From Hemileia vastatrix (taxonomy: Eukaryota > Basidiomycota > Pucciniomycetes > Pucciniales > Zaghouaniaceae), in contig JASXTE010000010.1 in NCBI GenBank assembly GCA_030280995.1, positions 22,390,823 to 22,454,822 of the forward strand: 64,000 nucleotides of DNA, written 5' to 3'. The notes under the pieces are model-generated. The model did no database searches and was not told the DNA's origin. It saw nothing but the letters and a program-made list of their open reading frames with translations. Position numbers and translations under genes: made by a program. Every line of letters begins with the position of its first letter. The first letter of the stretch is position 1. Shown one piece after another: positions 1 to 11,109 of the stretch.

Positions 1-117
1 AATTTCCTATTGGATCAAATGAAACTCAAGTATCAACTTGAAGATTGTTCAAAAAATAAAGATTTCTTGAGAGAATGTGTTAAAGCTACTAAATCTATTG
101 AGGAAATAAAAACTTAA
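1..117 (+). pseudogene. 3' end fragment of a charged coiled-coil gene
   Basis: Frame 1 is open from the window edge to a TAA at 115-117. The peptide ends in a segment with KDFLRECVKATKSIEE, which matches the end of the pseudogene at 13.5-14.9 kb (NDFLIECVKAKKSVEE). So this is the 3' end of a second member of the same family. A weaker second copy of the same stretch (DNA like CTTGATAGAATGCATTAAAG) lies at about 165-190, suggesting a local duplication. The rest of 118-451 is AT-rich and shows nothing else except a possible splice acceptor (TTGTTTCAG) near 451. Confidence 0.5.
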
Positions 118-451
118 TAAAAATGTTTGATAACAAGTTTTTTTTATTATGTTTAGAAATTTTTCTTGATAGAATGCATTAAAGCTAATAATCAATCCTT
201 GGCACACACTCCTCACTGAGATGTGAAACATTTTTTTGCAACATTTTAGATTATTTATTTGTTTGGTTAAATAAATTTTGTTTTATTTCTTTTTGGTGAT
301 AACTTCATATGTGCTGACTTTTTAAAGGTCTTGATTCTAGATGATTTTTTTTTGTAAAAATTTGAAAAACTGATACATTTTTTATTTTTGTTATAATTAA
401 AGAATTTTTTATTATTTATTTCTCATACTCTTAAAAAATAAACTTGTTTCA

Positions 452-769
452 GAAAAAGAAGAAGTGCAAATTGAAATCATGAAGTTGGAGTCTCATGAAA
501 AAACTGCATAACGTCAAATACTTTTTGAGGAAAAGAAGTGGTTTCATTCACAATCAAAGGAAAAACAATTTTTAGAAATTGAGAAAGATTGTTTAGATTT
601 GGAGAGGGAGAAGGTTGGGATTCAAATAGAGAATGATGAAAGATTCAAAAATAATCAATTTCAATTGGAAAACACCAAAATTCAGTTACAAGCTAATGAA
701 TTAAAAATGATTTATGTCAAAAATAATTATTTTGCAATACCCTCCCCTGCTATTTACCATAACAGATGA
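452..769 (+). pseudogene. Broken coiled-coil exon
   Basis: After a good 3' splice-like site (TTGTTTCAG at about 444-452) a frame runs to a TGA at 767-769, with a single internal TAA at 509-511. The product is very rich in E, K, Q and L with heptad-like spacing (for example EIEKDCLDLEREKVGIQIEN), so a coiled coil is likely. Such tails follow SANT/trihelix-like domains in several fungal gene families, and the neighbouring fragment at 1-117 supports a decayed gene of that kind. No catalytic motif is visible and the family assignment is inference. Confidence 0.4.
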
Positions 770-1570
770 TGGGGATCACCTTTTTATTTCTATTTCAGAA
801 AAAAAATTATGACAAAAAAAATGGCAATACCCTCCCCTGTGTTTTATTGAAGTAGGGGCATAGATTGCCAAAATTCATGTTCATTGCATAAATTAGCATG
901 TAAACAAGTCTTATAAGGTAATTTACAAACCTAAATTAATGACAATTCAAGTAAAAATGTGAGTGGAAATTTTCTGTGACCAAAGTCAATGAAATCAAAC
1001 ACAAATGTATATATGAACCTCATGAGAAAATAAAATTTCCTCTTGTTACTGTTATATGACACACGGCTGATGGCTCTTTAATTTTGGTAAGTATTGTATC
1101 ATATATGACTTGTAAACTTTTAATTTGTGAAATAAAAATAAAAGTTGAAAACCTATATTACACCCCATACTTTTTCTTTCTATTTAATGTTTTCTGTTTT
1201 ACCTCAACTTTTTCTCATACCTTATCAATCCTATTGACCAGCTCCCTATTGATTTGAAAAGAAAAGCCAAAGTGAGTGAATTCCTCACAGTACTTTTAAA
1301 GTTTTTTTATATTTGTTTAATTTACCTTCTTTTTTTATCTTGTTTATTCTGTGAATTAATTTTTGAGTGATTTGAAATGAAAATCTGAAATGTGTGAACT
1401 CTTGACAAGATTCCAAGCCAGATGAAGCTTTGGTTGTTTGGTGATGAACTTGAGAAACTTTTTTTAAGTAAAAAATAGATGCCTATGGAAATAAAATGAG
1501 TGACATGATTTTAAGAATGAAACATATATTATCAGACATACCAAGAGAATATCCTTTAACAAATCCTGGT
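770..1570. other. AT-rich intergenic stretch, no gene seen
   Basis: No coding signal stands out. A 16-bp direct repeat, GCAATACCCTCCCCTG, occurs at 734-749 and 824-839, flanking about 75 bp of A-rich sequence; this may be the footprint of a small insertion. Nothing else supportable was found. Confidence 0.4.
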
Positions 1571-2240
1571 CTAAACATGAAATAAATTAAATGAAATTTA
1601 GAAAAAAGGCTCAACTATAAAGGTCAATATCTCAGCAACCACTGAACCAAATCCAAATACATTTATGGCAAATCAAAGATAGGCTTCAGAAGAATCTTCA
1701 GCTAAAATAAAATAAGATTCAAATAAACCTTACCCTAATTTTGACTCTGATTTTCAAAATTGCACAAAAATTTGAAAATTTATGATGAAAATTCCAACAA
1801 GACGGAGATATAAGCCTAGATAATCATCAAAAAAGAGTTTCAGAAGCCTTTTTCTCTAATTATGCAAAATAAAAAGATAAAATAAATTAAGTAACATTTG
1901 GAAAAAAAAGGCTCAACTTTTAAGGTCAAAATCTCAGCAACCACTGAACCAAATTCAAACCTGTTTGTGGGAAATGAAAGATAGGCTTCAGGAGAATCTT
2001 CAGTTAAAGGAAATGTTATTTAAAAAACCTAACCCTAATTTATTACATAAAAATATGAAATAAATTAAATTAAATTTGGAAGAAAAGGCTCATATTTAAA
2101 GGTCAATATCTCAGCAACCACTGAACCAACTTCAAATCTGTTTGTGGGAAATAAGAAGTAGCCTTCAGGAGAATCTTCAGTAAAATGAACACTAGATTTA
2201 AATAAACTTAACCCTTCTTTTGAGTCTGATTATAAAAATT
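1571..2240. repeat. Three diverged tandem copies of a ~170-bp unit
   Basis: The phrase AAGGTCAATATCTCAGCAAC with its neighbourhood (GGCTCAA before it, CACTGAACCAA after it, then TAGGCTTCAGGAGAATCTTC) recurs three times, with GGCTC at about 1608, 1910 and 2087. Spacing is 302 bp then 177 bp, so copies 1 and 2 are separated by extra sequence containing AAATAAATTAA. Copies differ by scattered substitutions, so the array is old. No long frame is conserved between copies, which argues against a protein repeat. Confidence 0.75.
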
Positions 2241-3175
2241 TTACAAAAACTGGAAAAGTGGTAATGGAGATGAGAACAAGAAGGGTTTAATAAGTCCACT
2301 GTTATCCAGATAAGAGTCATGCATATATTTAAGTATGAAATTTTCATAGAAGGAAAGAAATATCATTTAGTTATAAAAAAAGGAGATGAAACTTACCTTG
2401 ATTGAAAAGTATGAAAAATAGAGAAAGAAAGAATGATGTTGGAATTTTGGGGAAATTAAATATGGAGTAAGTGAAATGTATAAAGAATGTGCAATGTATG
2501 TGTTTTAATGACATGGAACCAAAAAAAGTGAAATAGGAGAAAGGGGGGATAATGACCATTCCAAGTAGGAATGATGAGTAGGGTGATGGAGCTATAAAAG
2601 AAAGAAAAGAGGGAGAGAAAAAAAAGGTTATCTTTACCATTTAAATCAAAAGTAACCACTTACAGAAAGAAATAGATACAAAAAAGAAAAAAAATTAATT
2701 AGCAAACAAAAAGTAAAAAAAATGAATAAAATGACTTACCTGGAGAGATGAGATGAGAAAATCAATAAAACCAAATTGTTTGAGGGATGTTGGAGGAGAA
2801 AAGGAAAAGGATATGAGGGATGAATGAAAAAAAGAAACAGTGAAAAATTATGCTATTGCAGAAAATATGTGATTTCATGTTGAGCTGGTGAATGAAAACA
2901 AATGAGACATCCAAAAAAGAGACATTCAGCATAAATTCAAAATGACAAAGAATATGCAAAATAAAAACACCAAACCATGTGAATAAAGCACAGAAGTTGA
3001 AAATTTGGAGAGTATGAAAAAAAATTAAAAGGGTTGTGTTTCATAATATTGGAGGGTGGTTGGCATAATGACAGAGCATATGCTGGTGGAAAGAATGTTT
3101 TGTGATTCAAGTGAGGGGAGAGCTGGCACAGGTCTGGGATCCACTTCTTCATAAAGATCATTGAAAAGACATATA
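2241..3175. other. Purine-rich stretch, no confident gene
   Basis: The plus strand is strongly purine-rich (runs of GAAA/GAGA). Open frames on the minus strand here are F/S/I-rich and look like composition artefacts. Two minus-strand 5' splice-like sites are present (CAG or AAG followed by GTAAGT; plus-strand ACTTACCT at about 2392 and 2734). They leave open a decayed intron-containing gene on the minus strand upstream of them. Confidence 0.35.
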
Positions 3176-3360
3176 AGCTAAAGTGTCTTCTAACTCAGAG
3201 TCAGATTCATAGTCAGCAGCTAAAACTAAAGTGATGGCATTCATAGCTGTGTGAAGTTGCTTCCTAGTAGAGAGGTGCTTCAATATTTTTGGTAGAAGGT
3301 TTTGGAGATGAGTGGGAAGTGGAAATTTGCCACCAAATGAGCAGATGGGGTGTGTAGATA
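3176..3360 (-). pseudogene. Possible exon remnant, unknown protein
   Basis: The minus strand reads without a stop through a peptide that includes LKHLSTRKQLHTAMNAIT, then an acidic DYESDSELED segment, then TGA. Composition is protein-like, unlike the low-complexity frames nearby, and the acidic Ser/Asp/Glu segment resembles N-terminal regions of fungal transposase-derived or nuclease-like proteins. I do not recognise the family. No start codon or upstream exon could be fixed. Confidence 0.25.
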
Positions 3361-3386
3361 GAAAATTTTTTTATGTTTTTTTCACA

Positions 3387-3516
3387 AAAATTAAGTAGCA
3401 TAGAGTGAAGAGACACATAAAGATGAGAAAAAATGTTATGTGTTTGCCACCAAAATTAAGTATCATAGAGTGATGAGATACATAAGGATGGCATCTGCAA
3501 TTATATGTTATGTGAA
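3387..3516. repeat. Two tandem copies of a 65-bp unit
   Basis: The phrase AAAATTAAGTAGCATAGAGT, followed by GA-GAGACACATAA, appears from about 3387 and again from about 3452, with a few substitutions. Short-period local duplication, no coding content. Confidence 0.6.
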
Positions 3517-3699
3517 TTGCTTACAAATCAATCATGGATGTGATGAGTCTGGGATCAGGAATTAGGAAGGGAAATTAGGGTATAAGAGGCAGGATAATGC
3601 ATTATTGTCGATTCTTTATCCACTATCCCTGGGGCTAGTTGATAAGAATCTTACACAATTAATAATGCCTGATTCTGGGAAAAAAAATTCCTGATCACT

Positions 3700-3733
3700 A
3701 ATTGCAGATCCCTGAATATTGATACCCCCTATT
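3700..3733 (-). repeat. Isolated MITE-like terminus
   Basis: Read on the minus strand, the sequence from 3733 begins TAGGGGGTATCAAT and then contains TCTGCAATTA. A matching left end (TTAGGGGGTATCAAT, later TGTGCAATTA) lies on the plus strand at 13124. Both resemble the TIR of the 205-bp elements at 3777 and 12215, so these are probably ends of a related, longer element whose other ends I could not locate. Confidence 0.4.
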
Positions 3734-3776
3734 AAATACATAAAAATGTGCCATGATTTATAGAATATAATATATA

Positions 3777-3981
3777 TTAGAAGGTATCAAGGTTGTAAAT
3801 CCTTCATTTCAAAATACCTCGTTTTTCCACCAAATCAACCATGATTATTTATTAAAATATGAAATATTGTGACTCCTAAAAACCTTTTTACTGAGAGTTA
3901 ATGTCAAGTTTGTGGCTTTCTTTTTGTGTTGTGAAATACCTTTTAAATGTTTACAAATTCTTAACTTTGATACCCCCTATA
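3777..3981 (-). mobile_element. TA-flanked MITE, copy 1 (205 bp)
   Basis: The stretch starts TAGAAGGTATCAAGG and ends with the inverse, CTTTGATACCCCCTA. Terminal inverted repeats are about 20 bp, bounded by TA on both sides as expected for Tc1/mariner-type target duplication. The same sequence occurs at 12215-12418 in reverse orientation, almost equal in length (about 204 bp), sharing an internal block reading CAAATCAACCATGATTATT on the plus strand here. It has no coding capacity, so it would be a non-autonomous element. The superfamily is inferred from the TA flank only. Confidence 0.7.
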
Positions 3982-4249
3982 ATGTTTTATGTAAGTGTAT
4001 AAATAGTTTATTTAATAAGAAAATTAACATAATACTTATTTTACTTCTTTTTAATAAAATATTTATATAATTTTATTATGCAATAAAATATTATTTTAAA
4101 AACAAAAAATACATAAATTTATTCCCTCTTATGGTTCCAATAAAGTATTATACATTTTACTGTGCTCCTGAGACAGCCTGGATGACACTCCCTCACTCTA
4201 AAAAAACAATAAAAAAAATACTAAGATATTTTCTTTCTATACTTTTTTG
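3982..4249 (-). other. Probable 3' LTR start and polypurine tract of Gypsy-X
   Basis: Read on the minus strand, a purine run AGAGTGAGGGAG (plus 4198-4209) is followed directly by TGTCATCCAGG at 4197, the usual arrangement of polypurine tract and LTR start in Ty3/gypsy elements. The LTR would extend leftwards into the MITE. I could not find a matching 5' LTR near 11.1-12.2 kb, so the LTR boundary is unconfirmed. Confidence 0.4.
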
Positions 4250-4267
4250 ACAGAGTAGGAAGGTTAA

Positions 4268-4640
4268 AATTTCTTTTACAGGTATCCATGAATCATGTTC
4301 AGATGATTTATTTTTATATCTCAATAAATATTCAATACCCTTTTCAGAAGTGATAATTCTATCATTTAGATATTTATCAATTTCTGCGGTTTCTGTGACT
4401 TCCTGAGGATTTTTCTTAGGTCTTTACCTTCTTTTGGAAAATAAGTCACTGTTGGAAGAATAAGGTTTAAGAAAGGAAATGGTGAAAACAGGATGTTTTC
4501 TATCATATGGATAATACAATACAACTTCTACTGCATTATCTTCAACCATTCTTTTAACAACAAATGGTCCTACAAAAGGATATTTTAATTTGTTGTTGCC
4601 CTGTAAATTGAAATGGACAGTAGATATCAACACTTCATCG
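4268..4640 (-). pseudogene. pol: Gypsy-X pol 3' end: GPY/F module and chromodomain
   Basis: The frame carries LKYPFVGPFVVKRM, a GPF-type GPY/F motif that follows the integrase core in many Ty3/gypsy elements, and ends FLKPY...KRR at a TAA (4421-4423). Downstream in the same frame, with no further stop until about 4250, is a chromodomain-like segment: EIDKYLNDRIITSEKGIEYL, then RYKNKS and DSWIPVKEI (aromatic and W/E positions of the fold). Chromodomains target integration to modified histones in this group. The stop shows that the copy is dead. Confidence 0.75.
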
Positions 4641-4799
4641 CCCTTGATAAATGTGTATTCTTTATGGAATTTATCCCATCTTTTCTTCTCATATTAAAAT
4701 GCCTTATCAATACAGCTTTGAGCATGTTTTGTGCATAGCTGTTGCATTTTCATAAAAGATTTCACACCAGGGTGTAATTCTTACTTTGGTAATTTATTA

Positions 4800-5910
4800 T
4801 TGAGAATTTGAGCAGGAGTATTTGGGACATAACCTAGCCAAATCTAAAAAGGCTTTTTCTCAGTGACAGAGCAAACAGTGCTATTATAAGCAAATTCAAG
4901 ACCTGGTAATAGAGTAACCCAGTCATGAGTAAATCTGTCATTGTCTTTATATTCTAATACAAAGGCACAATACCTTCTAATCATATCCTCTAGAGCTTGA
5001 ATCATTCTTTCAGCTAAACCATCAGTTTGGGGATGGTGAGAAGTAGATAATTTCAACTCACAGACACATATATCCATCAATGACATCCAAAAGTCAGAGG
5101 TAAATTTAGGGTCTCTGTCAAAGATGATGGCTTTGGGAGATCCAAAAATATTAAACATATGTGACTACCATAAGAAAGCTAAATCTTTGGTGGAGACATC
5201 TTTATGGGTGGGAATAAACTTACACATTGTGGTGAATCTATCCACTATTACCCAACAAGAGTTATAACTATCTTTCTCTGCTGCAGGAAGTCCAGTACAA
5301 AATCCATATTAATGATTTTCCAAGGAGCATCAGGTGCTTCAATATGTTGCATTAATCCTGCTCTTTTACCTGTATATCTTTTAGATTTTTGGCAAGAATC
5401 ACAGGATTCAACATATAATTTTGTGTCCTCAGACATATTATCCCACCAAGAAGTGTTTTAAATCTTGATTATGGTTTTCTCAAGATCAAAATGACCTGCT
5501 AATATGCCATCATGACAAAGTTTCAAGATGGTTTCTTTCATGGAAGTAGAAAAAACAACGACATTAGTAAGTTTTCTCCTGTAGTAAATATAGCCATCTT
5601 CAATGGAAAACTTTCCTTTATTCAAAGCATTTTGGTACTTTGGAGGAAGAGTTCTTATTAATGTTTGAATAGAAGCATTCTTTGGATCATTTAAGATTGT
5701 AACTAATTTGTTTAAATCAGAATCTTTTTCATATGAATCCAGAATTAATTGCAATATTTCCTCTTCCATATCAACAATATATATACCATGTATATGAACT
5801 GTATCATCTTTAGGTACATAAGCTGGATTGGAGAAATTATTTGGAAGAGGTAATCTAGAAAACTTATCTACATTGGAATAAACATTACCAGCTCTGTGAA
5901 TAATAGTCAT
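4800..5910 (-). pseudogene. pol: Gypsy-X integrase
   Basis: From the 5' side: the RNase H tail (MTIIHRAGNVYSNVDKFSR), an H2C2 zinc module (HDGILAGHF, later CDSCQKSK), the core start with INMDFVLDF, then DRDPKFTSDFW and STSHHPQTDGLAERMIQ, the second Asp and the Glu region of the D,D-E core. Stops break the frame between the two halves of the zinc module (near 5437-5457) and before 5158. Expected role is strand transfer of the cDNA; this copy cannot encode it in one piece. Confidence 0.85.
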
Positions 5911-7033
5911 TCTACCTCTTTATTCTTGAACAGTAAGTTGCCACCTAAACATATGTCTATTTGGTGTTTTCAAGTTTAAGAGGGATTTTACAGCACTGAA
6001 ATCAGTAACTAATTCAAATTTTTGATCATATAGGTAATAAGGAAGCTTTTCTAAAGCCCATACAACTTCTAAGCACTCTATTCAAGTGGAAAAATACTTT
6101 AATTCACTATTTCTCATGGTTCTTGAAATATAACAAATCACTAGTTCTGAACATTTATTATTTATAATTTGTTTCAGGTGGAGGGCAGCTCCTAGTCCAA
6201 CAAAATTTGCATCTGTGTAGAGGACAAAAGGTTTATTAAAATCTGGGAGAGCGAGGATTGGGGCGTTCATTAAACATCTTTTTAATGTGTCAAAAGCTTT
6301 TTGAGTATCCTCATTCCATAATAAGCAACATCCTTTCTGGTTTATTTGGTTACAGGTAGGGCAATAAATTGATAATTTTTAATGTATTTTATATAGTAAC
6401 CACACATTCCCAAAAATCTTTGTAATTCCCTTACAGAAGCTGGTGCTTTCACATTCTGGATAGAAGAAATTTACCCTGGTCCACACATATTTGTAAGCCA
6501 GAAAAAACATGACCCAGCACCTTTAGGGATTGAAAGCCAAATTTACATTTTTAAAGGATAGTGTCATGTTGATTTCATCCATTTTTTTGAAGACTCTTCC
6601 TAAGTGTTAGATATGTTCATCAAAAGTTTAAGAAAAAACTATAATATCATCAATAAAAACCATTAACCATCCTTCAATTATCTCCTGATGAAATGTATTA
6701 TCCATTACTTTTTGGGACACTGAAGGGGAATCCTTAGGGCCAAAAGGCATCCTAGCATAATTATAAACTCCCATATGAGTTACAATTAGTAAAAAATTCT
6801 GGGAGTATTTTTCAAAAGGTATTTGATGATAACCCTTATTACCATCTAGGAAACAAATAAACTTTGCACCCTGCAAGGTTGTATGTATGGAGTTTATCCT
6901 TGGTAAAGGGTAAATATCATCTACTGTTTAAGTATTTATGGCCCTATAATCTCCACAAAATCTAGCCTTATCTTTCTCATAAGAGATCAAGACTGGAGAG
7001 ATGACACAATATTTTGGGGTAACATCTTTACCA
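5911..7033 (-). pseudogene. pol: Gypsy-X reverse transcriptase and RNase H
   Basis: RT segments: KSGKDVTPKYCVISPVLIS leading to FCGDYRAINT (in place of the usual GDFRALN), LDGNKGYHQIPFEKYSQ, RMPFGPKDSPSVSQ, and the catalytic IDDIIVFS at about 6630-6660. RNase H follows with FVLYTDANFVGLGAAL (6082-6270). Stops interrupt the thumb region between 6270 and 6628 and near 6926. The N-terminal part (PYPASPTKSKEIEDNIS) is displaced to 7743-7900 by the insertion at 7041-7736. Confidence 0.85.
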
Positions 7034-7040
7034 GACTTAC

Positions 7041-7736
7041 CCAGTAAAATAATTAATTATTTTACTGAGATGCAGCCACGCCTTTTTTAAAAAACTCTTA
7101 TTCATAATTAATTATTTAGTATTTACTTATGTATTACTTACAACTAACTAGCTAAGTATATTAAGTAATTTAAATAATTAATTTAAGTAATTGTCCCATA
7201 CATTTTTACTCCCTAACACCGTGCTCAATAATACAGTTAAGTGGGAATAAAAATAAGTAATAAAAATATAATAAAATCCTTAAAAATATCAAATTATTTT
7301 ACTGAGAGATTTGGATTTCCGTAAAATCAATATATTTAAATCAAATGTGTTGTATTAATTGTGACAGTCCAAGGGAACTCATATTTTATCTCAAATGAAA
7401 ATGATGCTCTTGTTGACGTACCAATTAATTTATTTTTCATTTATTTCATATACACTCTTTCTTATTCAGTTTTCTTCTCATACCCTTGTAATAGGTGATG
7501 TTAACTCCGTGTCTTTATTTCCTGCATTTTTTTCTATAAAAGGCCCTCAATTTTTGTACTTTTCATCTCATTCATTACTTACTTACTTTACTACTACTAT
7601 TTACAATCCCCTTTATTATTACCTATTACTGCTTTAGTATTTACATTGAACGTAATTCTAATCCATTAATTATAATAATAATCCACCCTTTTACCTCTTA
7701 TTATTGGGTAAATAATCCTTAAGATAAGAAAATATT
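7041..7736. mobile_element. ~0.7-kb insertion in Gypsy-X, possible solo LTR
   Basis: The copy of TTACCCA at 7034-7040 is repeated at 7737-7743, and removing the interval rejoins the Gypsy-X RT sequence (a ...NLGKSGKDVTP reading), so this is an insertion with a 7-bp target repeat. It contains a TATA box (TCTATAAAAGG, about 7533-7543) followed by a CT-rich start-like region, as in LTR promoters. No TG...CA ends fit the target repeat exactly, so solo LTR is only the best guess. It starts with a 24-bp perfect palindrome (7044-7067). Confidence 0.55.
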
Positions 7737-7742
7737 TACCCA

Positions 7743-8629
7743 AGTTTGAATCCTTTAAAACCCATTGTTACCGCCATTGGACCTCCCTTTAAAGCCTTCT
7801 AGACTTGAAAGACCTATTGACACATCTACTTATTCAATAATATTTATTTTTAATAAGGTAGAAATATTATCTTCAATCTCTTTGCTTTTAGTGGGAGAAG
7901 CAGGATAAGGTTTTTTCTTCAGATTAGGAGGAATATCACTCAAATTACATGATAAAGAAATTAAAAAGCAATAGGAAAAGAAGTAAATAAGGAAATTATA
8001 GAATAATTCTGGTCACCAGTTAGCTGATCAACAAATGAAGAATTATTTATTTCAGACAATAAATCTTCCATTTCCTCTGTTGGTCTTCCTTTATACTGAA
8101 TCAATGAATTACAAGATTTTAACAGGTGTGCAGAATGTTTTTTAGGAGGAGAAATTTTAAATTTTCTTTTTCCCTTCATGACCAGTGTGAAAAAATTGTT
8201 TTCTGGATCCAACTTAATACCAAAAATGGTTAAAATGTCATTACCCATAATAAACCAATTGCTTAAGTTATCATTTTTCATCACAACAAACTCACACACA
8301 GCTCTGACATAGCCACCATAATATTTAAAGAATACATTAGTTTTATACTTGCCAATGGGAAATAAAAAAGAACCATAACCTCTCCATTTTTCAGATTTTA
8401 TAGGTAACAATTTACTATGATAAATATTATCTACTGAAGCAAGTGCCTTTTCAGAAACCACACTACCACCAGCACCAAAGTCAAGAACAACCTCAAAATA
8501 TTTACTATTAATAATAACTGGTGCTTTCAAAGGGGATATTATTATAAAACTGTAAGTAATATCTTTAATAATTTCAGCATTTTCTACTGAAGATAAATCC
8601 AAGTTAAAAAATTCAGAAAAATTATCCAA
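7743..8629 (-). pseudogene. Gypsy-X protease and RT linker
   Basis: The 222-residue frame 7961-8629 is an aspartic protease domain. The active-site loop reads VVLDFGAGGSVVS where D-S/T-G-A is expected, so the Ser/Thr is now Phe. FIMGNDILTIFGIKLDP is the usual C-terminal part of the fold. The frame then continues with stops into PYPASPTKSKEIEDNIS, the linker preceding RT. The active-site change and the stops make it inactive. Confidence 0.75.
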
Positions 8630-8652
8630 GTATCTTACATCATGCTCTAAAA

Positions 8653-11109
8653 TTAAAACAGTATTGGGGGAATCATTCTCATAAGAGATATTACTATCAC
8701 AGTCACTTGAAGATTCATCAAGCTCAACTGTAGCATCTTTAGGATCTTCAGTTTGTTTAACAAGATGAATTTTCTTTTCACAAACATGTACTTTTTGCCA
8801 TGATTTGTTACATTTATAACAAGTATTAGTTGCATATTTCTTTAAAGAAACAGGAGAAGAGCGTTTACCAGGTTTTTCTGGAAGTTTTGGTGAAGGTTTG
8901 ATTTGGTCATTAGAAGGCTTTTAAGGATAATTCCTTGGTTCAATCTATGGTTGAGTAATACCTCATTAAATATATTAATAAAAGAAGAATTTTCCATCAC
9001 GTGCTCAGTCCTGGTTACAATCAAATCCCTCAGTGATTTTTGCAATTTATAGAGTATTTTGTCTCTCCAAATATCATAATCCATTTTTGGATCCATAGCT
9101 CTAAGAATTTGTGTTATTTTCATGAGGAAACTAATAGGTCTCTCAGCAGAAGAGGATGTATATTTAGCATTCTCATATAAATTTTTTCTGTGCCAATCTG
9201 AACTTTGAACCACAAAATTTATTTTCAATTAAGGTTTTCCACTCAGCCCAAGTATAGTGATGATTTTACAGAAAGACATACTCATACCAAATCAGGGTAA
9301 CAGTGGAGAATAAAGAAATAAGCTTAGAGACTATTTCTTCATCTGGAATTTTATAAGAATTTTTTAAATTATCAATTCTTTGAATAAAATGCTGAAAGTC
9401 AGATGAAGAATAAACATCAAAGGTTAGATATTGATCGCGTTTAGGCCAATTTTTATGGCTACTTGGCTAGCAACTTTAGAATTATTCATTGTAATTAGTT
9501 TCTGAAGCCTGGATAGGTGTTCAGAAATTTCATTATTGACAGAAACATCTGGCTCATGATGAGTATTGAAAAACTTTTTGTGGTCCACAGAAGAAGTAAT
9601 AGATACATTGTCAGGATGTTTACTGGAAACCCTTAAAGGGGGGTAAGAACTACTGTTCTCAGGTTGTTTACCCTTATTCTTGAAGGACTTATGAGTAGTA
9701 GTGTCAATTTGACACTCAAGTTCATCAGGAATAAGAGGTAAGGTAGAGAATTTCCTCTCAAGATAAGAGAAAGAATTTCTCAACCTAGGGATTTCAGATA
9801 GTTGATCATTAATTTCTGTAAGTGATAAAACATTTCTGTCTTCATATACTGAGAATTTATTACTCAAAGATTGCAAATCAATTTTCAATGTTTTTAATTC
9901 TTATGTAAGGATGAAGTTTCATCTCTTAATGAAGCATTTGCATTAAAAATGGGTTTTAAATCATGAATAATTTTGTGCAAATTAGAAAACTTATCCACAA
10001 GAGACTTTTGATCATTTTCCAATTGTTTTTGATGAGCATGAACAGTATTCAAGGTGTCTTTCAATTTAAAATAAGCAGTATCTTGAGCAAAAGAGCACAC
10101 TTTACAATGTAAATGCAGATTATTTAATCTGCCATTATCATGTTTCAACAAATCTCTCAGTATTCTATCTTTTATAACACCAAAATCAGGAGAATCTTTT
10201 AATATTTCCTCAGAAGTTTTCTCAAGCAAGACATATACGTCAGGGCCAACAGAATCATTTTTAATTGCAAGAGAAGAATTAATTAAAGATGTTGGAGTTA
10301 AGTGTAGAGGTTTATCAAATGACAATTTAATAATTACATCATTTGGACTACTCATAACAGGAAGTTGTCTTTTAATAGGTTTAGAAGTTTTTTAACCATG
10401 ATCAACAATATTACCTGTAGAAGTAGATATATTATTATAAATACCAACGTTTTTATCAAACAAATTACTCACCATGGAAAGGGAGGAAACTTCCCCTGTG
10501 CTTTCTTTTTTCTGCCTCCCTGATAAGGACTGGCCTGTTGATGGTAAGTTTGTGTCCTGGATGGGCCAGGTTTATGAGCTGGTTGATGCTGTACATTCTG
10601 CTGGTAGTGGCTCATGAGATAGTTCCATTTACACTGCTCCACTTCCAGGGTTTTTTGATTTTTCTGGGAAAAGCTGGGGGGTTTGGTGGGACTGTAGCTG
10701 AGTCTGGTTGGTCTGCAAGGGAGGAGGATGTTCCTGTCTTTGAGTCAAGAGCTCCTGAATTTGGCTCCAGAGGGTGTCCACCATTGCCTTGTGGGTAATA
10801 TTGTCTTCCTTTAGTGCCTTTATGTGACCTGATAAATTGTTTAACTGCTGTGACAGTGGAGTCTTTTTTATCTTTATTCCCTTTAAAAGATTTTCCAGAT
10901 TTATTAGAGGCATGAATTCTTTCAGAGTTGATTGGGGGGGGTTCTATCAATCATCCTGACATTTCCACGTCCAAAGAATTTTATTTATATTTGTCAGTAG
11001 AAGAGTTTTTGTAAGTCAATTTAGAGGAACTTACAGAGTCAACTTTACATTCTAACTCAATTTCATCCACATTTAAGTTATCCATGGTTTCAGTCAAGTT
11101 ACTAGACAT
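8653..11109 (-). pseudogene. gag: Gypsy-X gag
   Basis: An ATG at 11109 opens a frame with stops near 10982 and 10950. Downstream are a Gly/Pro-rich part (10612-10950), two helical Asn/Lys-rich parts (9894-10355 and 9424-9888), the capsid region with DWHRKNLYENAKYT and ERPISFLMKITQILRAMDP (8842-9228), and a degenerate zinc knuckle CYKCNKSWQKVHVC near 8820 (Cys and His spacing altered). The whole series is in gag order but is split by at least five stops or shifts. The capsid assignment rests on the W...P.sFL...L..M.P pattern. Confidence 0.65.

Larger units (their letters stand above)
4250..11109 (-). mobile_element. Gypsy-X: decayed Ty3/gypsy chromovirus
   Basis: Reading on the minus strand the order is gag (8653-11109), protease (7743-8629), reverse transcriptase and RNase H (5911-7033), integrase (4800-5910), GPY/F and chromodomain (4268-4640). 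That order and the terminal chromodomain identify a chromovirus. The coding sequence is broken by many stops and shifts and by a ~0.7-kb insertion between protease and RT. The sequence style differs from Gypsy-A to D, so it belongs to another lineage. Neither LTR could be delimited. Confidence 0.85.

Noticed and set aside
2371..3161. Overlapping minus-strand frames rich in Phe, Ser and Leu
   Set aside because: They follow from a purine-rich plus strand; no domain, no conserved pattern, and mutually overlapping in several frames.
10538..10798. Plus-strand frame opposite Gypsy-X gag
   Set aside because: It mirrors the Gly/Pro-rich gag segment; unlike the antisense genes of Gypsy-A to C it has no cysteine cluster, intron or homologue.
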